Source: Lachnospiraceae bacterium (GTDB lineage Bacteria > Bacillota > Clostridia > Lachnospirales > Lachnospiraceae). Taken from it: a stretch of DNA of 32,845 nucleotides. Each line of letters starts with the position of its first letter. Positions within the stretch are counted from its first letter, which is position 1. This document shows, piece by piece, positions 8,441-15,952 of the stretch. The position numbers and the translations under genes are program-made. Under the pieces are notes generated by a model. That model did no database searches, was not told the DNA's origin, and saw nothing but the letters and a program-made list of their open reading frames with translations. The stretch lies in NCBI GenBank assembly GCA_910574885.1, contig CAJTDD010000006.1, positions 1 through 32,845 of the forward strand, read 5' to 3'.

Positions 8441-9466
8441 TTAAATAGAAACAAACTTTTCAAACGGAATATCAGACAAATGATCTGACACGATCTTATG
8501 GGCACTTAGATGAACCGTATCAACTAATTCCTGCAGCTTTTTCCTGGCAATAGAATCTTTAAACACATTCAAACTCTGCTTCGCTTCTTCGGCATATTTA
8601 TCTATCATCCTCAACGTATATCCGAAGCCATCGGAAACACTGATTAATTCCGCTATTCGCTTGTCTGTCAATTCGCTATACAGACCATTTTTGATATCCA
8701 TTGCAATTTGTTTCAGTTTGGCACCATTCCTGCAATCAGAAAATGAGTAAATAGCCGGGAGTGTATAATATCCGCACCAAAAATCATTATGTATGGTCTT
8801 CTTTGCTAGGTCATCTGTGGACACAAAATCCAACAGATCATCTCTCAGTTGAAACAGCAGACCAAATTTTTCTGCAAACCGTTCTGCTGCCAATACTTCA
8901 CTGTCCTTACACTTACCTTCGTAAGCACCTGATCCACAAGCTATACTAAACATTGCCGAAGTCTTTCCCAGGATATTCTCAATATACTTCTCCTCTGTAA
9001 TTTCCGTATTATAACGATTATCAAATTGGCTGACCTCCCCATCACACATGGTTTCCAATTTGTCAAACATCAAACCATACCAGGGCTTGTTCTTCAGACC
9101 AGTCCGTCTAATTGTAGAAAAAATCATAAAATCGCCAGCATAGACTGCCATCTCCTTTCCGAATTTTTTCTGCACGGATAATTGTCCCCTGCGGGTATCC
9201 GCTTCATCTATAATGTCATCATGGATCAGTGAAGCGGTATGGCATATTTCAATCACCGCCGCGACCTCTGTCGCATCAACAGCTTTCCCTTTGAGCCTCG
9301 CACATAAAAGTGTCAAAATCGGCCGTATCTGCTTTCCCCTTGCGTTCAGCACCCAATCCAGCATTTTCTGCATTGACTTATTGTTTGACCGGCATAAACG
9401 TTCTATATGCGTATTTACCATCTGCAGTTCAGTTTCAAGTCCTGGCACATCCTCAATATTTATCAT
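8441..9466 (-). CDS. polyprenyl diphosphate synthase (trans-type)
   Basis: This 341-aa cytoplasmic or membrane-associated enzyme condenses isopentenyl diphosphate units into a polyprenyl diphosphate. Counting from the ATG at 9466, GKQIRP is at 44-49, the first aspartate-rich motif DDIID at 83-87 (then RRG), and the second DDLLD at 209-213. The usual K-P-x-G-D stretch is replaced by KKTIHNDFWCGYYTLP, a slightly divergent form. The chosen start has GAGGAG 8 bases upstream; an upstream ATG at 9496 would add 10 residues without a good site. It is the first gene after promoter P2. Chain length and use (quinone or lipid carrier) cannot be told from sequence. In this context a role in carrier-lipid supply under envelope stress is plausible. 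Confidence 0.9.
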   Translation of the reverse strand: MINIEDVPGLETELQMVNTHIERLCRSNNKSMQKMLDWVLNARGKQIRPILTLLCARLKGKAVDATEVAAVIEICHTASLIHDDIIDEADTRRGQLSVQKKFGKEMAVYAGDFMIFSTIRRTGLKNKPWYGLMFDKLETMCDGEVSQFDNRYNTEITEEKYIENILGKTSAMFSIACGSGAYEGKCKDSEVLAAERFAEKFGLLFQLRDDLLDFVSTDDLAKKTIHNDFWCGYYTLPAIYSFSDCRNGAKLKQIAMDIKNGLYSELTDKRIAELISVSDGFGYTLRMIDKYAEEAKQSLNVFKDSIARKKLQELVDTVHLSAHKIVSDHLSDIPFEKFVSI

Positions 9467-9534
9467 AAAATTACTCCTCGTCTGGCAATGCTCCATAGAA
9501 CAACCATCTTTTCTTGTACTTTACATTTTATGAA

Positions 9535-9571
9535 AGTATACCATCCATACCTTACTGTAATATTACTGTAA
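9535..9571 (-). promoter_or_regulatory. P2: second copy of the response-regulator operator and promoter
   Basis: Two TTACAG hexamers 11 bp apart and a TATACT -10 box 14 bp later match P1 at almost every base. It lies about 70 bp upstream of the polyprenyl synthase ATG and points into the long minus-strand cluster. The same regulator that controls the ABC transporter probably also controls this operon. Confidence 0.75.
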
Positions 9572-9573
9572 GG

Positions 9574-9636
9574 CTACAATTTTGTCGGAATAGAAAAATC
9601 CAGGGTGAATGTGGTGCTATTTTCGTAAGAGATTCG
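9574..9636 (-). pseudogene. 3' remnant of a sensor kinase
   Basis: About 20 codons ending STTFTLDFSIPTKL-stop match the end of the kinase at 3264 (GTTFTLSFLIPTKL). The frame is closed by a TGA just upstream. It marks a duplicated kinase-promoter junction whose kinase has been lost, leaving promoter P2 attached to other genes. The rest of 9637-9730 shows no gene. Confidence 0.7.
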
Positions 9637-9734
9637 TCACTTTAAAAATAAATACAGTTGGCTGCTGCTTGATTTTTTCTATATTAGCTCTAATACAAGG
9701 TCCATCCAAGTTATATTTCTCTTAAACATAAAGG

Positions 9735-9771
9735 CAGAGACAATCACTCCAGTATGGAGCAACTGTCTCTG
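9735..9771 (-). terminator. nested hairpin after receiver remnant
   Basis: Arms CAGAGACA...TGTCTCTG enclose a second small stem (CTCC...GGAG). It lies about 30 bp past the stop of the receiver remnant. The T-rich tail is interrupted, so it may be a weak terminator that insulates P2 from upstream transcription. Confidence 0.45.
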
Positions 9772-9802
9772 TATTATCATCTATCCCATAAACCAATCAC
9801 CA

Positions 9803-10153
9803 CTATTCACAATTTGCTTTTTTTCTAATTGTTGTAAGCAGATCCGAATCAGTCTTGTTACAGAATGTTCCTCCATAAAACTTTACGCTATGAATCACAA
9901 ATGAATCCTCTGTCCCGGACATCAAAATAAACGGAATTTTCTTCCCACTTCTATGAAGCTGTTCCAGAAGTTCCAAACCTGTACCGCCCGGCATATTGTA
10001 ATCCGAACAGATCAAATCAACTGATATGTTTTCAAGTAATTTCAATGCCTCATTCACACCACAAGCCTCATATATCTCAAACTAATTCCTTAGAACATGA
10101 GATAGCAGCCCTAAAAATGTAACGTCGTCCTCTACAATCAATATCTTTTTCAA
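9803..10153 (-). pseudogene. stand-alone receiver gene with an in-frame nonsense codon
   Basis: Read from a TTG at 10151-10153 (AGAGGGAAAAATA before it), the frame gives LKKILIVEDDVTFLGLLSHV, then a TAG at 10082-10084, then continues in the same frame through LICSDYNMPGGTG, the phospho-acceptor region, to KANCE. It is a CheY-like receiver related to the intact one at 6130-6486, sharing the CSD motif and the TTG start. The stop removes the fold, so it is a recent pseudogene unless the codon is read through or translation restarts. A restart at the ATG at 10055-10057 would lack the acidic pocket. Confidence 0.75.
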
Positions 10154-10185
10154 TATTTTTCCCTCTATTAGCGATAAATTAAACA

Positions 10186-10391
10186 TTACTCTGAGTAAAC
10201 ACTCTGTACAGCAGATGGAAGTTCCGTATACTCCACTTCTTCCCAATTTACAACTCCACGAATTGGAGCTACCTCCAAGCGTAAGAAGGCGTCATCCTTG
10301 AGAATTTTACTTGTTTCAAAAGTAATATCTCGTTTCGTACTATTTTCATCATAGACTGTCAATGTGTAAGAACACTAATGTTTTTTTCATG
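10186..10391 (-). pseudogene. YxeA-family (DUF1093) protein, internally deleted
   Basis: The last 60 codons encode YTLTVYDENSTKRDITFETS and end PSAVQSVYSE-stop, the conserved C-terminal half of YxeA-type secreted proteins. An ATGAAAAAAACATT start typical of the signal peptide lies immediately upstream (10389-10391) but in another frame, so the middle has been deleted. YxeA proteins commonly accompany bacteriocin-immunity or antimicrobial-peptide ABC genes, which matches the permease and kinase remnants beside it. Confidence 0.65.
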
Positions 10392-10447
10392 AATACCACC
10401 CCATCTTTCGATCGCTTTTGCATTTTCATCCCTTTTATTCATCTAGA

Positions 10448-11047
10448 TTACCAACCTCTTTTTCGCTCTGCTTTTTTTGGCTTCCTTTTTGCTTTTACAT
10501 TGGGAAGTTTTTCTGAATGTGTAAAAGCATTTAACAGTACAACAGAAAGCAACACCGTGAGAATTAATATGATGATTGCCGGAAAGGTCTGATAGGAAAC
10601 AGTATCATATTCTACACCACAATACGGATCAAACAAAATCATTGCAGCCTTGATCGGAAACCAATTTAGCAAAGAGCCCTCAAAGGTTCCAAAATAACCA
10701 TATACGAATGCGACAGCAACACCAATCAGGCTACTTCCAAAAAGAAATGTATTGATAATAATGAGTGGAAGTACCGAAAGGTAAATTAAAATATTTGTGG
10801 CTATGATCCGCCCCGTGGCGATCATAATGCTGTATGCTGACATTCCGGGGAAATGCAGGAGCAGATTCATAATAACAGCGAGCGCAGCGTTGATAAGGCT
10901 GAAAGCTATGGAGAGAAAAAAAAGAAGCTCAAATTTTCCAATCAACAGCTTTTTAAAGTCAACCGGAACCGTTAAAATTGATTTCAGAGTGTCGTCCGTT
11001 GTCTCCCTCGAAATAACAAAGGAGGAAACTGTCACAGGGGGAAACAT
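10448..11047 (-). pseudogene. ABC-2 permease, N-terminus missing (lantibiotic-immunity type)
   Basis: This is a 199-aa remnant of a permease normally near 250 aa. It retains SRETTDDTLKSILTVPV, the cytoplasmic segment that follows the first helix in bacitracin/lantibiotic-immunity permeases, and four to five later helices, ending in a basic tail. The first helix is absent. At about 11020-11047 the gene runs head-on into a truncated kinase on the other strand, so a rearrangement removed both 5' ends. There is no ATPase nearby, and function is unlikely. Confidence 0.7.
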
Positions 11048-11820
11048 TTCACTTAGAGGAAAAAGGTGAACTTGCTGAAATCAATACAGGATTAAACCAT
11101 GCCAGTGACTATCTGGCAAAAAAGGATAATACGCGTGCTGAATGGATTCGTGGAATATCTCATGATATCCGTACGCCACTTTCTATGATTTTAGGTTATT
11201 CCAGTGAAATAGAAGATAACCCTGACTTACCAGCAGCAACCAGAAGACAGGCTGAAATCATACGAAAACAAAGTGAAAAGCTCCGTACATTGGTTGCAGA
11301 TCTAAATTTAACAACAAAATTGGAATACTCTATGCAGCCCTTCCGCATAAAGCCGCTTGATCCTCTTGAACTGATCCGGCAGGTGATAAGCGAATTTCTA
11401 AATAACGGACTTCCGGAGGGCTATGAATTAGAACTGTCTGGAACTGACACAGATATAAAAACTTTCCTATACGGCGACAATTTCCTGCTTAACCGGATGC
11501 TGCACAATCTAATACAAAACAGCATCACACACAATCCTGGTGGATGTCAGATAACCGTTTCTGTAAAAATGGACAACAGAATCTGTACGTTTTGTGTCGC
11601 AGACTCTGGGTGCGGAATCAAGGAATCATACCTGGCATTACTGAATAACGATACCAGTATTCCCAGTTCCCAGACGGAAACAGCCGAAGCAGAACACGGA
11701 TTGGGGCTTAAAATCGTAAGACAGATTGTAAAAGTACATTATGGAGATATCCAATTTTCAAACATTACACCTCATGGTCTGAAAACTGAAATTCACTTGC
11801 CTGATAAATTCAAAGGATAA
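11017..11820 (+). pseudogene. histidine kinase lacking its membrane sensor half
   Basis: The frame is open from 11017, long before the first ATG at 11185, and encodes kinase sequence throughout. A HAMP-like linker (LAEINTGLNHASDYL) is followed by the H box WIRGISHDIRTPLSM (phospho-accepting His at 11167-11169, outside the ATG-started frame). The HATPase domain has an N box (LHNLIQNSITHN), DSGCGI and HGLGLKIV. The N-terminal membrane part is missing where it abuts the truncated permease. It probably belonged, with that permease and YxeA, to one antimicrobial-peptide response module. A terminator follows. Confidence 0.75.
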
Positions 11821-11824
11821 TTAT

Positions 11825-11864
11825 AAAGCCCCAGAACAGCTTCAAATGCCGCCTGGGGCTTTTC
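11825..11864 (+). terminator. intrinsic terminator after kinase remnant
   Basis: A ten-base stem AAAGCCCCAG...CTGGGGCTTT with a T tail begins 5 bp past the kinase stop codon. It is a clear Rho-independent terminator on the plus strand. Confidence 0.85.
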
Positions 11865-11966
11865 ATACGCTTTATTTCACCTCAAGTTTAGAGAGTTCTT
11901 GCTAATACTTTAACGGTTCTTTATAACTATTCCTCTCTTAAATCGCTGTAATTTCACAGTTATTAA

Positions 11967-12998
11967 TTATCTCAACCAACCAGCGATATTAGTCGCCACG
12001 ACAATACTGGCTACTATGCCAATTACCAGCGCATGTTTCTTCCATGTCAAACGTAGATATCCAACAAACTCACGTATTAAAGCATTTAGCGTAAAATACC
12101 ATTTCGTTTTTGCCCCAAATCCAACACACTTTAACCCTTGCTGTTTTGCCAGAATTAATGCTCTGAACACATGATAAGCCGTTGTGACGATAACAATTTT
12201 AGGAGCCTCTTTATCAATCAATTTCCTTGAAAACAGTAAATTTTCTTCTGTTGATACAGATTTTTGTTCCATTATGATACGCTCTGCATCTACACCTTTA
12301 CCTACTGCATATGCAGCCATAGCCACGCTCTCTGGAATATCCTCTCCAGGTCCCTGCCCACCGGACATAATCAATACAGCATTAGGATTGGAATACAGCA
12401 ATTCCATTCCTCTTTCAATCCGGGCCGCAAGTAACGGTGTGACCTTCTTTCCAATGATTCCAGATCCCAGAACAACAATATAATCTGCATTTCTGTTCTT
12501 TTTCAGATGAATAAGGTTAAGAATTGCAGAAAGTGAATACATAGCCATCAATGATAATACATATACTGCCGAAAAACTGATGATAACATAGAGCATTGTA
12601 CTTAATGTATTTTTTCTTAAATTGCCAATCATCGGCCAGACAGACAGGTAGACATATAACAAGATAGAGAACAGCATCGACAATAAATTTGACGGTTTCA
12701 CTCCTTCATGTTTGATGACTTTTATTCCCTCGATGAAAAACATGACGATCAAAGCTGCCGGAAACATAAGCATACAGCCTATCGCCAAAACAAACAGGAG
12801 AATCAGTATTCCAATTACCACGTCATGTGCTGCCAGCCACCTGGAATATTCAGATAGAATAAAAAACAAGGAAATAGACAAACATATCATCATGAAGAAA
12901 AAAGAAACCCCGCTCCATAACGTTCTAGGTTCACGTGCCATTATTCCTGCAAATATACAAAATAATATGAAAAATATAAAAAATGTAAATTGCCACAT
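11967..12998 (-). CDS. YdcF/ElyC-type membrane protein (DUF218)
   Basis: The first half of this 343-aa protein has about five membrane helices. From about residue 170 a DUF218 domain begins with ADYIVVLGSGI, followed by LLAARIERGMELL, LIMSGGQGPGEDIPES and STEENLLFSRKLI. A further helix lies near the C-terminus (about 323-340). The family includes E. coli YdcF, SanA and ElyC, which affect envelope integrity and possibly lipid-carrier metabolism; the reaction is unknown. The start ATG follows a GGAGG site. It stands alone, facing away from the small ORFs beyond 13 kb, with no clear operon partner, and seems intact among decayed genes. Confidence 0.88.
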   Translation of the reverse strand: MWQFTFFIFFILFCIFAGIMAREPRTLWSGVSFFFMMICLSISLFFILSEYSRWLAAHDVVIGILILLFVLAIGCMLMFPAALIVMFFIEGIKVIKHEGVKPSNLLSMLFSILLYVYLSVWPMIGNLRKNTLSTMLYVIISFSAVYVLSLMAMYSLSAILNLIHLKKNRNADYIVVLGSGIIGKKVTPLLAARIERGMELLYSNPNAVLIMSGGQGPGEDIPESVAMAAYAVGKGVDAERIIMEQKSVSTEENLLFSRKLIDKEAPKIVIVTTAYHVFRALILAKQQGLKCVGFGAKTKWYFTLNALIREFVGYLRLTWKKHALVIGIVASIVVATNIAGWLR

Positions 12999-13002
12999 AG
13001 AT

Positions 13003-13338
13003 GCCTCCTATAAAAACGAACATTTTCTATACAAACTGAAAGACTTATATAATGACTTCAATGAGATTTACAGCTATTATCATTGTTAACATCTGTTTGG
13101 TCTTTCAGTTGCTATTCAATCCCGGACAGTAGAATTTTACCATAATCCATTGAATAATGCCACAGAATAGCCAAATTAGCGTTTTCCAGTTTATACTATA
13201 TCCTCAAAACAGTTTATTATAAAAGAATTGACCCCATAATCAGACCTCAAACCCCACTGAACTCCAGATTCTCTGAGCGTCTGCAACCCGCAATGCCCTG
13301 GATCTCTTTCCAGAATGCCTCGTAGATTTGATCTTTCT
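13003..13338. other. gap with decayed mobile-element sequence
   Basis: No intact gene is seen. On the minus strand 13260-13338 resembles the stretch after the other HTH_16 gene (32475-32554). Both can be read as IYEA-x-WK...GI and share TTCCAG...TCGTAGATT on the plus strand. This is the trailing part of a duplicated element fragment. The rest (13003-13259) is AT-rich and I see nothing in it. Confidence 0.4.
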
Positions 13339-13602
13339 CTAATCAGTCTCCCCTCCTGCAATCCTCTCCGCTTCCTCCAGCGGAAAGTTCGGTATCTCCT
13401 CCAGCAGTTTCAACGCTATCTCTTGCTTCAAATCCTCATCCACGTAACTCTTTACACTGCCGTCCGACTGCTTCTCTTCCACTGTGGCAAGCTCTGTCAT
13501 ATAATCATCGTAATATGCCATAATCTTTTCTGTTGCCCATTTCTCCCCGGCAACAGCTGCTTTGATAATTTCATAAGTCAATGAATTCTGCTGTTCTTCC
13601 AT
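13339..13602 (-). CDS. HTH_16-family small regulator of conjugative elements
   Basis: This 87-aa protein matches the HTH_16 pattern: an aliphatic-acidic helix (YEIIKAAVAGEKWATEKIMA), YYDDYMTELAT, then DGSVKSYVDEDLKQEIALKL and LLEEIPNF. In Tn916-like conjugative elements such proteins follow a sigma-like gene and regulate excision or transfer. Here no transfer or recombinase gene is adjacent, so it is probably a relic. The ATG has a strong GGAGGT site. A second copy is at 32555-32800, differing by a 7-residue gap near the end. Confidence 0.75.
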   Translation of the reverse strand: MEEQQNSLTYEIIKAAVAGEKWATEKIMAYYDDYMTELATVEEKQSDGSVKSYVDEDLKQEIALKLLEEIPNFPLEEAERIAGGETD

Positions 13603-13688
13603 GCCTGTACCTCCAAGTTGATATACTGCTTACAGCATACCATATCTGTGCGAAAAAAGCACCCGCCAGTCTTTGCTGACAGATGCTC

Positions 13689-13882
13689 TCACTCCCCAAG
13701 TAGGTATTCATAATCTGCTTTTTCCTTGGGAACCACACGCTTTGGGATTTTGTCCATTTCTTCTTTATACGCTGAAAAAATCCAACATCCATCAAAGTGT
13801 GCAGAAAATCCTTTCCCTTTGCCTTATCGCTTCTCTCCCGGAATTCTTCTCCATAGTCCTTTTCGTATACTTCATTTTCCAT
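13689..13882 (-). pseudogene. small gene frameshifted in a T run
   Basis: From the ATG at 13880-13882 (AGGAAAGGG eight bases upstream) the frame reads MENEVYEKDYGEEF...LHTLMDVGFF. A run of six Ts on the minus strand (13775-13780) then shifts it. Adding one T continues as SAYKEEMDKIPKRVVPKEK and closes …YEYLLGE-stop at 13689, giving a charged protein of about 64 aa. The continuous longer frame that runs on to 13571 is therefore an artefact of the indel. No family is recognised. It lies 87 bp before the HTH_16 gene on the same strand. Confidence 0.55.
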
Positions 13883-14039
13883 GTTTCGCACCCTTTCCTG
13901 TAGAACAATTTACCACTACGGGTAGGATGTTACCATAGATTTCTTATTATTCGTTGTCATGAAAGATAACTTTCTAGGTCTATATTGATAAGTTTTTCAA
14001 ACGCATCATATGATGATAGTTTTATTTTACATTCCCATC

Positions 14040-14077
14040 AAAAAAAAGAAAAGCAACAAACATTTTGTCTGTTGCTC
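14040..14077 (-). terminator. intrinsic terminator of the ABC-2 operon
   Basis: AGCAACA...TGTTGCT arms are followed on the minus strand by TTTTCTTTTTTTT. It stands about 20 bp past the acetyltransferase fragment and probably ends the transcript from the exporter genes. Confidence 0.8.
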
Positions 14078-14097
14078 CCTCTATCAACCGGAAGTTG

Positions 14098-14337
14098 TCA
14101 TTCTATAAGTTCCGATGACAAACCTTTCATCATATCATTGTATACTGAACTCCCATCAAGAATGGTTCCAAATGTATCAACCCAGAATGGTATATAGTCA
14201 CATCTATTTGTTACCATCTGCGAACCAATATTCGTTATAGAAGCAGAATAGAATGGAATAATATTTCGTGTCAGTAATTCTTTGGTCAATCCCTTCACTA
14301 AATACGTTCCCAATCGGGCATTTCTATATTCTTCCAT
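14098..14337 (-). pseudogene. C-terminal fragment of a GNAT acetyltransferase
   Basis: The 79 residues match the last third of GNAT-type acetyltransferases: EEYRNARLGTYLVKGLT (acetyl-CoA pyrophosphate loop region, with the usual G-x-G altered to RLG) followed by IPFYSASITNIGSQMV and FWVDTFGT. Sequence upstream of the ATG stays in family register for a few codons (ERGIDI) before meeting the end of the permease gene. This suggests the N-terminal two thirds were lost by deletion. An AAAGAGGT site before the ATG may still allow translation, but the fragment lacks the catalytic core. Confidence 0.65.
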
Positions 14338-14366
14338 AATATCTATACCTCTTTCCCAAAAACTGA

Positions 14367-15158
14367 TTAGCTGCTTGCGCTTTCATATCTGTGTACGCCA
14401 TATGTCCAAAAAGACAAGGCAAAAAACGTAAAAATGCACACGATCGCCACCCCGAAAAGGAATCCTTTTGCCGACAAAACCCCTGTTACTGCCTGCGTTG
14501 GCAGCGTCGCAATGATTCCGTACGGCAATACACAATAAAAAACAAACTTATAGATTCCATAAAAAGCGATCCCCGGTATTTTCAGACACAAGTCCACAGC
14601 CGTATTCTCTATTTTCATCAGATTGTCTACAGAGAACACAAAAAAGGCAAAACACCGTATCAAAAGCTCCATATCGTAGTACAGTATGGTCATCAGCAAA
14701 ACCAGAAACAAATATCCAATGATATTCGCACACGAAAGATTCGCGCCGCTTTCTCTCACCCCATATAAGGCGATACAGGCGCTGAAGATCAGAAGCGGTA
14801 TGGTGCCCGGATCTACTTTTTCAAAGGTGATCCGTAATAGTGGATTCACTGGTTTGGTCAGATATAAATCCAGTTCTCCTGTCTGTATTTTCTCCGGTAT
14901 GGAAATCACCCCAAAAAAGCAAATGGTCATGTTCAGGGCATCAATCAGGGAGAATGTTCCAATAAAAATAAGGATTTCCCCATGCCCCCATCCACGGATA
15001 CTGTCCACATGCCCGTAAATTGCCTCGAAAGCGAAAAGCTGAACCAGAAAATAACTGGTATTAATGAAAAACGGTGCAAAGAATCCCAACCGGAAGGTCA
15101 TGATATGGGATAATCTGAATTTGATCAGTTCTGATATAAATTTTAAATTATGTTTCAT
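14367..15158 (-). CDS. ABC-2 family permease, second subunit
   Basis: This 263-aa six-helix membrane protein is of the COG3694 type (…GELDLYLTKPVNPLLRI…, then repeated hydrophobic blocks). The motif ETGQ/GELD-xxLTKPVNPL is the coupling segment of this family. It pairs with the permease encoded just before it (4-bp overlap) and the ATPase to form an exporter. Such triads are found next to antibiotic or daunorubicin-type export systems and also with unknown substrates. No truncation is seen. It is the last intact gene of the operon. Confidence 0.88.
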   Translation of the reverse strand: MKHNLKFISELIKFRLSHIMTFRLGFFAPFFINTSYFLVQLFAFEAIYGHVDSIRGWGHGEILIFIGTFSLIDALNMTICFFGVISIPEKIQTGELDLYLTKPVNPLLRITFEKVDPGTIPLLIFSACIALYGVRESGANLSCANIIGYLFLVLLMTILYYDMELLIRCFAFFVFSVDNLMKIENTAVDLCLKIPGIAFYGIYKFVFYCVLPYGIIATLPTQAVTGVLSAKGFLFGVAIVCIFTFFALSFWTYGVHRYESASS

Positions 15159-15949
15159 ATTCCTGCTCCATCATATTTGATTCGATCATGTTCATAAGTT
15201 ACCTGATTTAAAACAAGAAAGACCATGCACCACACACCTAAGACGATTAAGCCTGTGACTGCCTCCTCCTCACATTTCCCTATAAACAGCATACTGGGAA
15301 GATATGTGACATAATAGAAAGGCAGAAATCTCATGCCTGCTGTCATCCATTCCGGTAAAAGCGCAAGGGGAATTACCGCCCCGGTCACAAATGCGGAAAG
15401 GTTATCTTTTATCATGAGAAAGATGCTGATCTCCTCAAATTTCAAGGTCAAAATCCCAAGAAAGTAATTGAGCAGCGCCATAAACAACAGTCCTAAAACA
15501 ACCATGATACTTCCGCATAACAGGATCTTTATATTGGCTGTATGCACAAATGGAATCCGGAACAAATAAAACCACAGAAACGTTGCTAAAAAACCAATGC
15601 CCGCAGAAAACGCAATCTTCCCTGCTTCCATCGCCACAAAATACCCCTGTGTCTGTACCGGTATCACCATATATTTTGAAAAGGTACCATTTCTCAGCAT
15701 ACCGGTCATCTGCCGGCTGATCTCCGCAGATTTTTCCAACTGGAATAAATAGGAGCTTATGATATAGTAAGAAATCATGGCCTGAAATCCCAAGCCCGCG
15801 ATCTGCTCTTTACCCTCAAACAGAATACTCCATAAGATCCATGCAAACAGTATCTTCGCCACCGCCAGAATCACGTCTACTAAGGTATCCGACCTCCAGA
15901 TCAGCTGTGCTTTCATGTATGCCTTGGCAATTTCTAAATATTTCTTCAT
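15155..15949 (-). CDS. ABC-2 family permease, first subunit
   Basis: This 264-aa membrane protein of the COG4587 type has about six helices and the segment SRQMTGMLRNGTFSKYMVIPV that couples to the ATPase. An amphipathic stretch (LKFEEISIFLMIKDNLSAF) and the motif IPLALLPEWM are typical of the family. It starts 3 bp after the ATPase stop and overlaps the next permease gene, so the three are co-translated. Substrate unknown. Confidence 0.88.
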   Translation of the reverse strand: MKKYLEIAKAYMKAQLIWRSDTLVDVILAVAKILFAWILWSILFEGKEQIAGLGFQAMISYYIISSYLFQLEKSAEISRQMTGMLRNGTFSKYMVIPVQTQGYFVAMEAGKIAFSAGIGFLATFLWFYLFRIPFVHTANIKILLCGSIMVVLGLLFMALLNYFLGILTLKFEEISIFLMIKDNLSAFVTGAVIPLALLPEWMTAGMRFLPFYYVTYLPSMLFIGKCEEEAVTGLIVLGVWCMVFLVLNQVTYEHDRIKYDGAGI

Positions 15950-15952
15950 GTC

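Noticed and set aside
11185..11820. Kinase fragment as an intact gene starting at ATG 11185
   Set aside because: Kinase sequence, including the phospho-accepting histidine, continues in frame upstream of that ATG, and there is no ribosome site. It is a truncated gene.
13571..13891. Single 106-residue minus-strand frame read straight through
   Set aside because: Its second half is out of frame. Adding one T at 13775-13780 gives a shorter, better-formed protein, so the long frame is an indel artefact.
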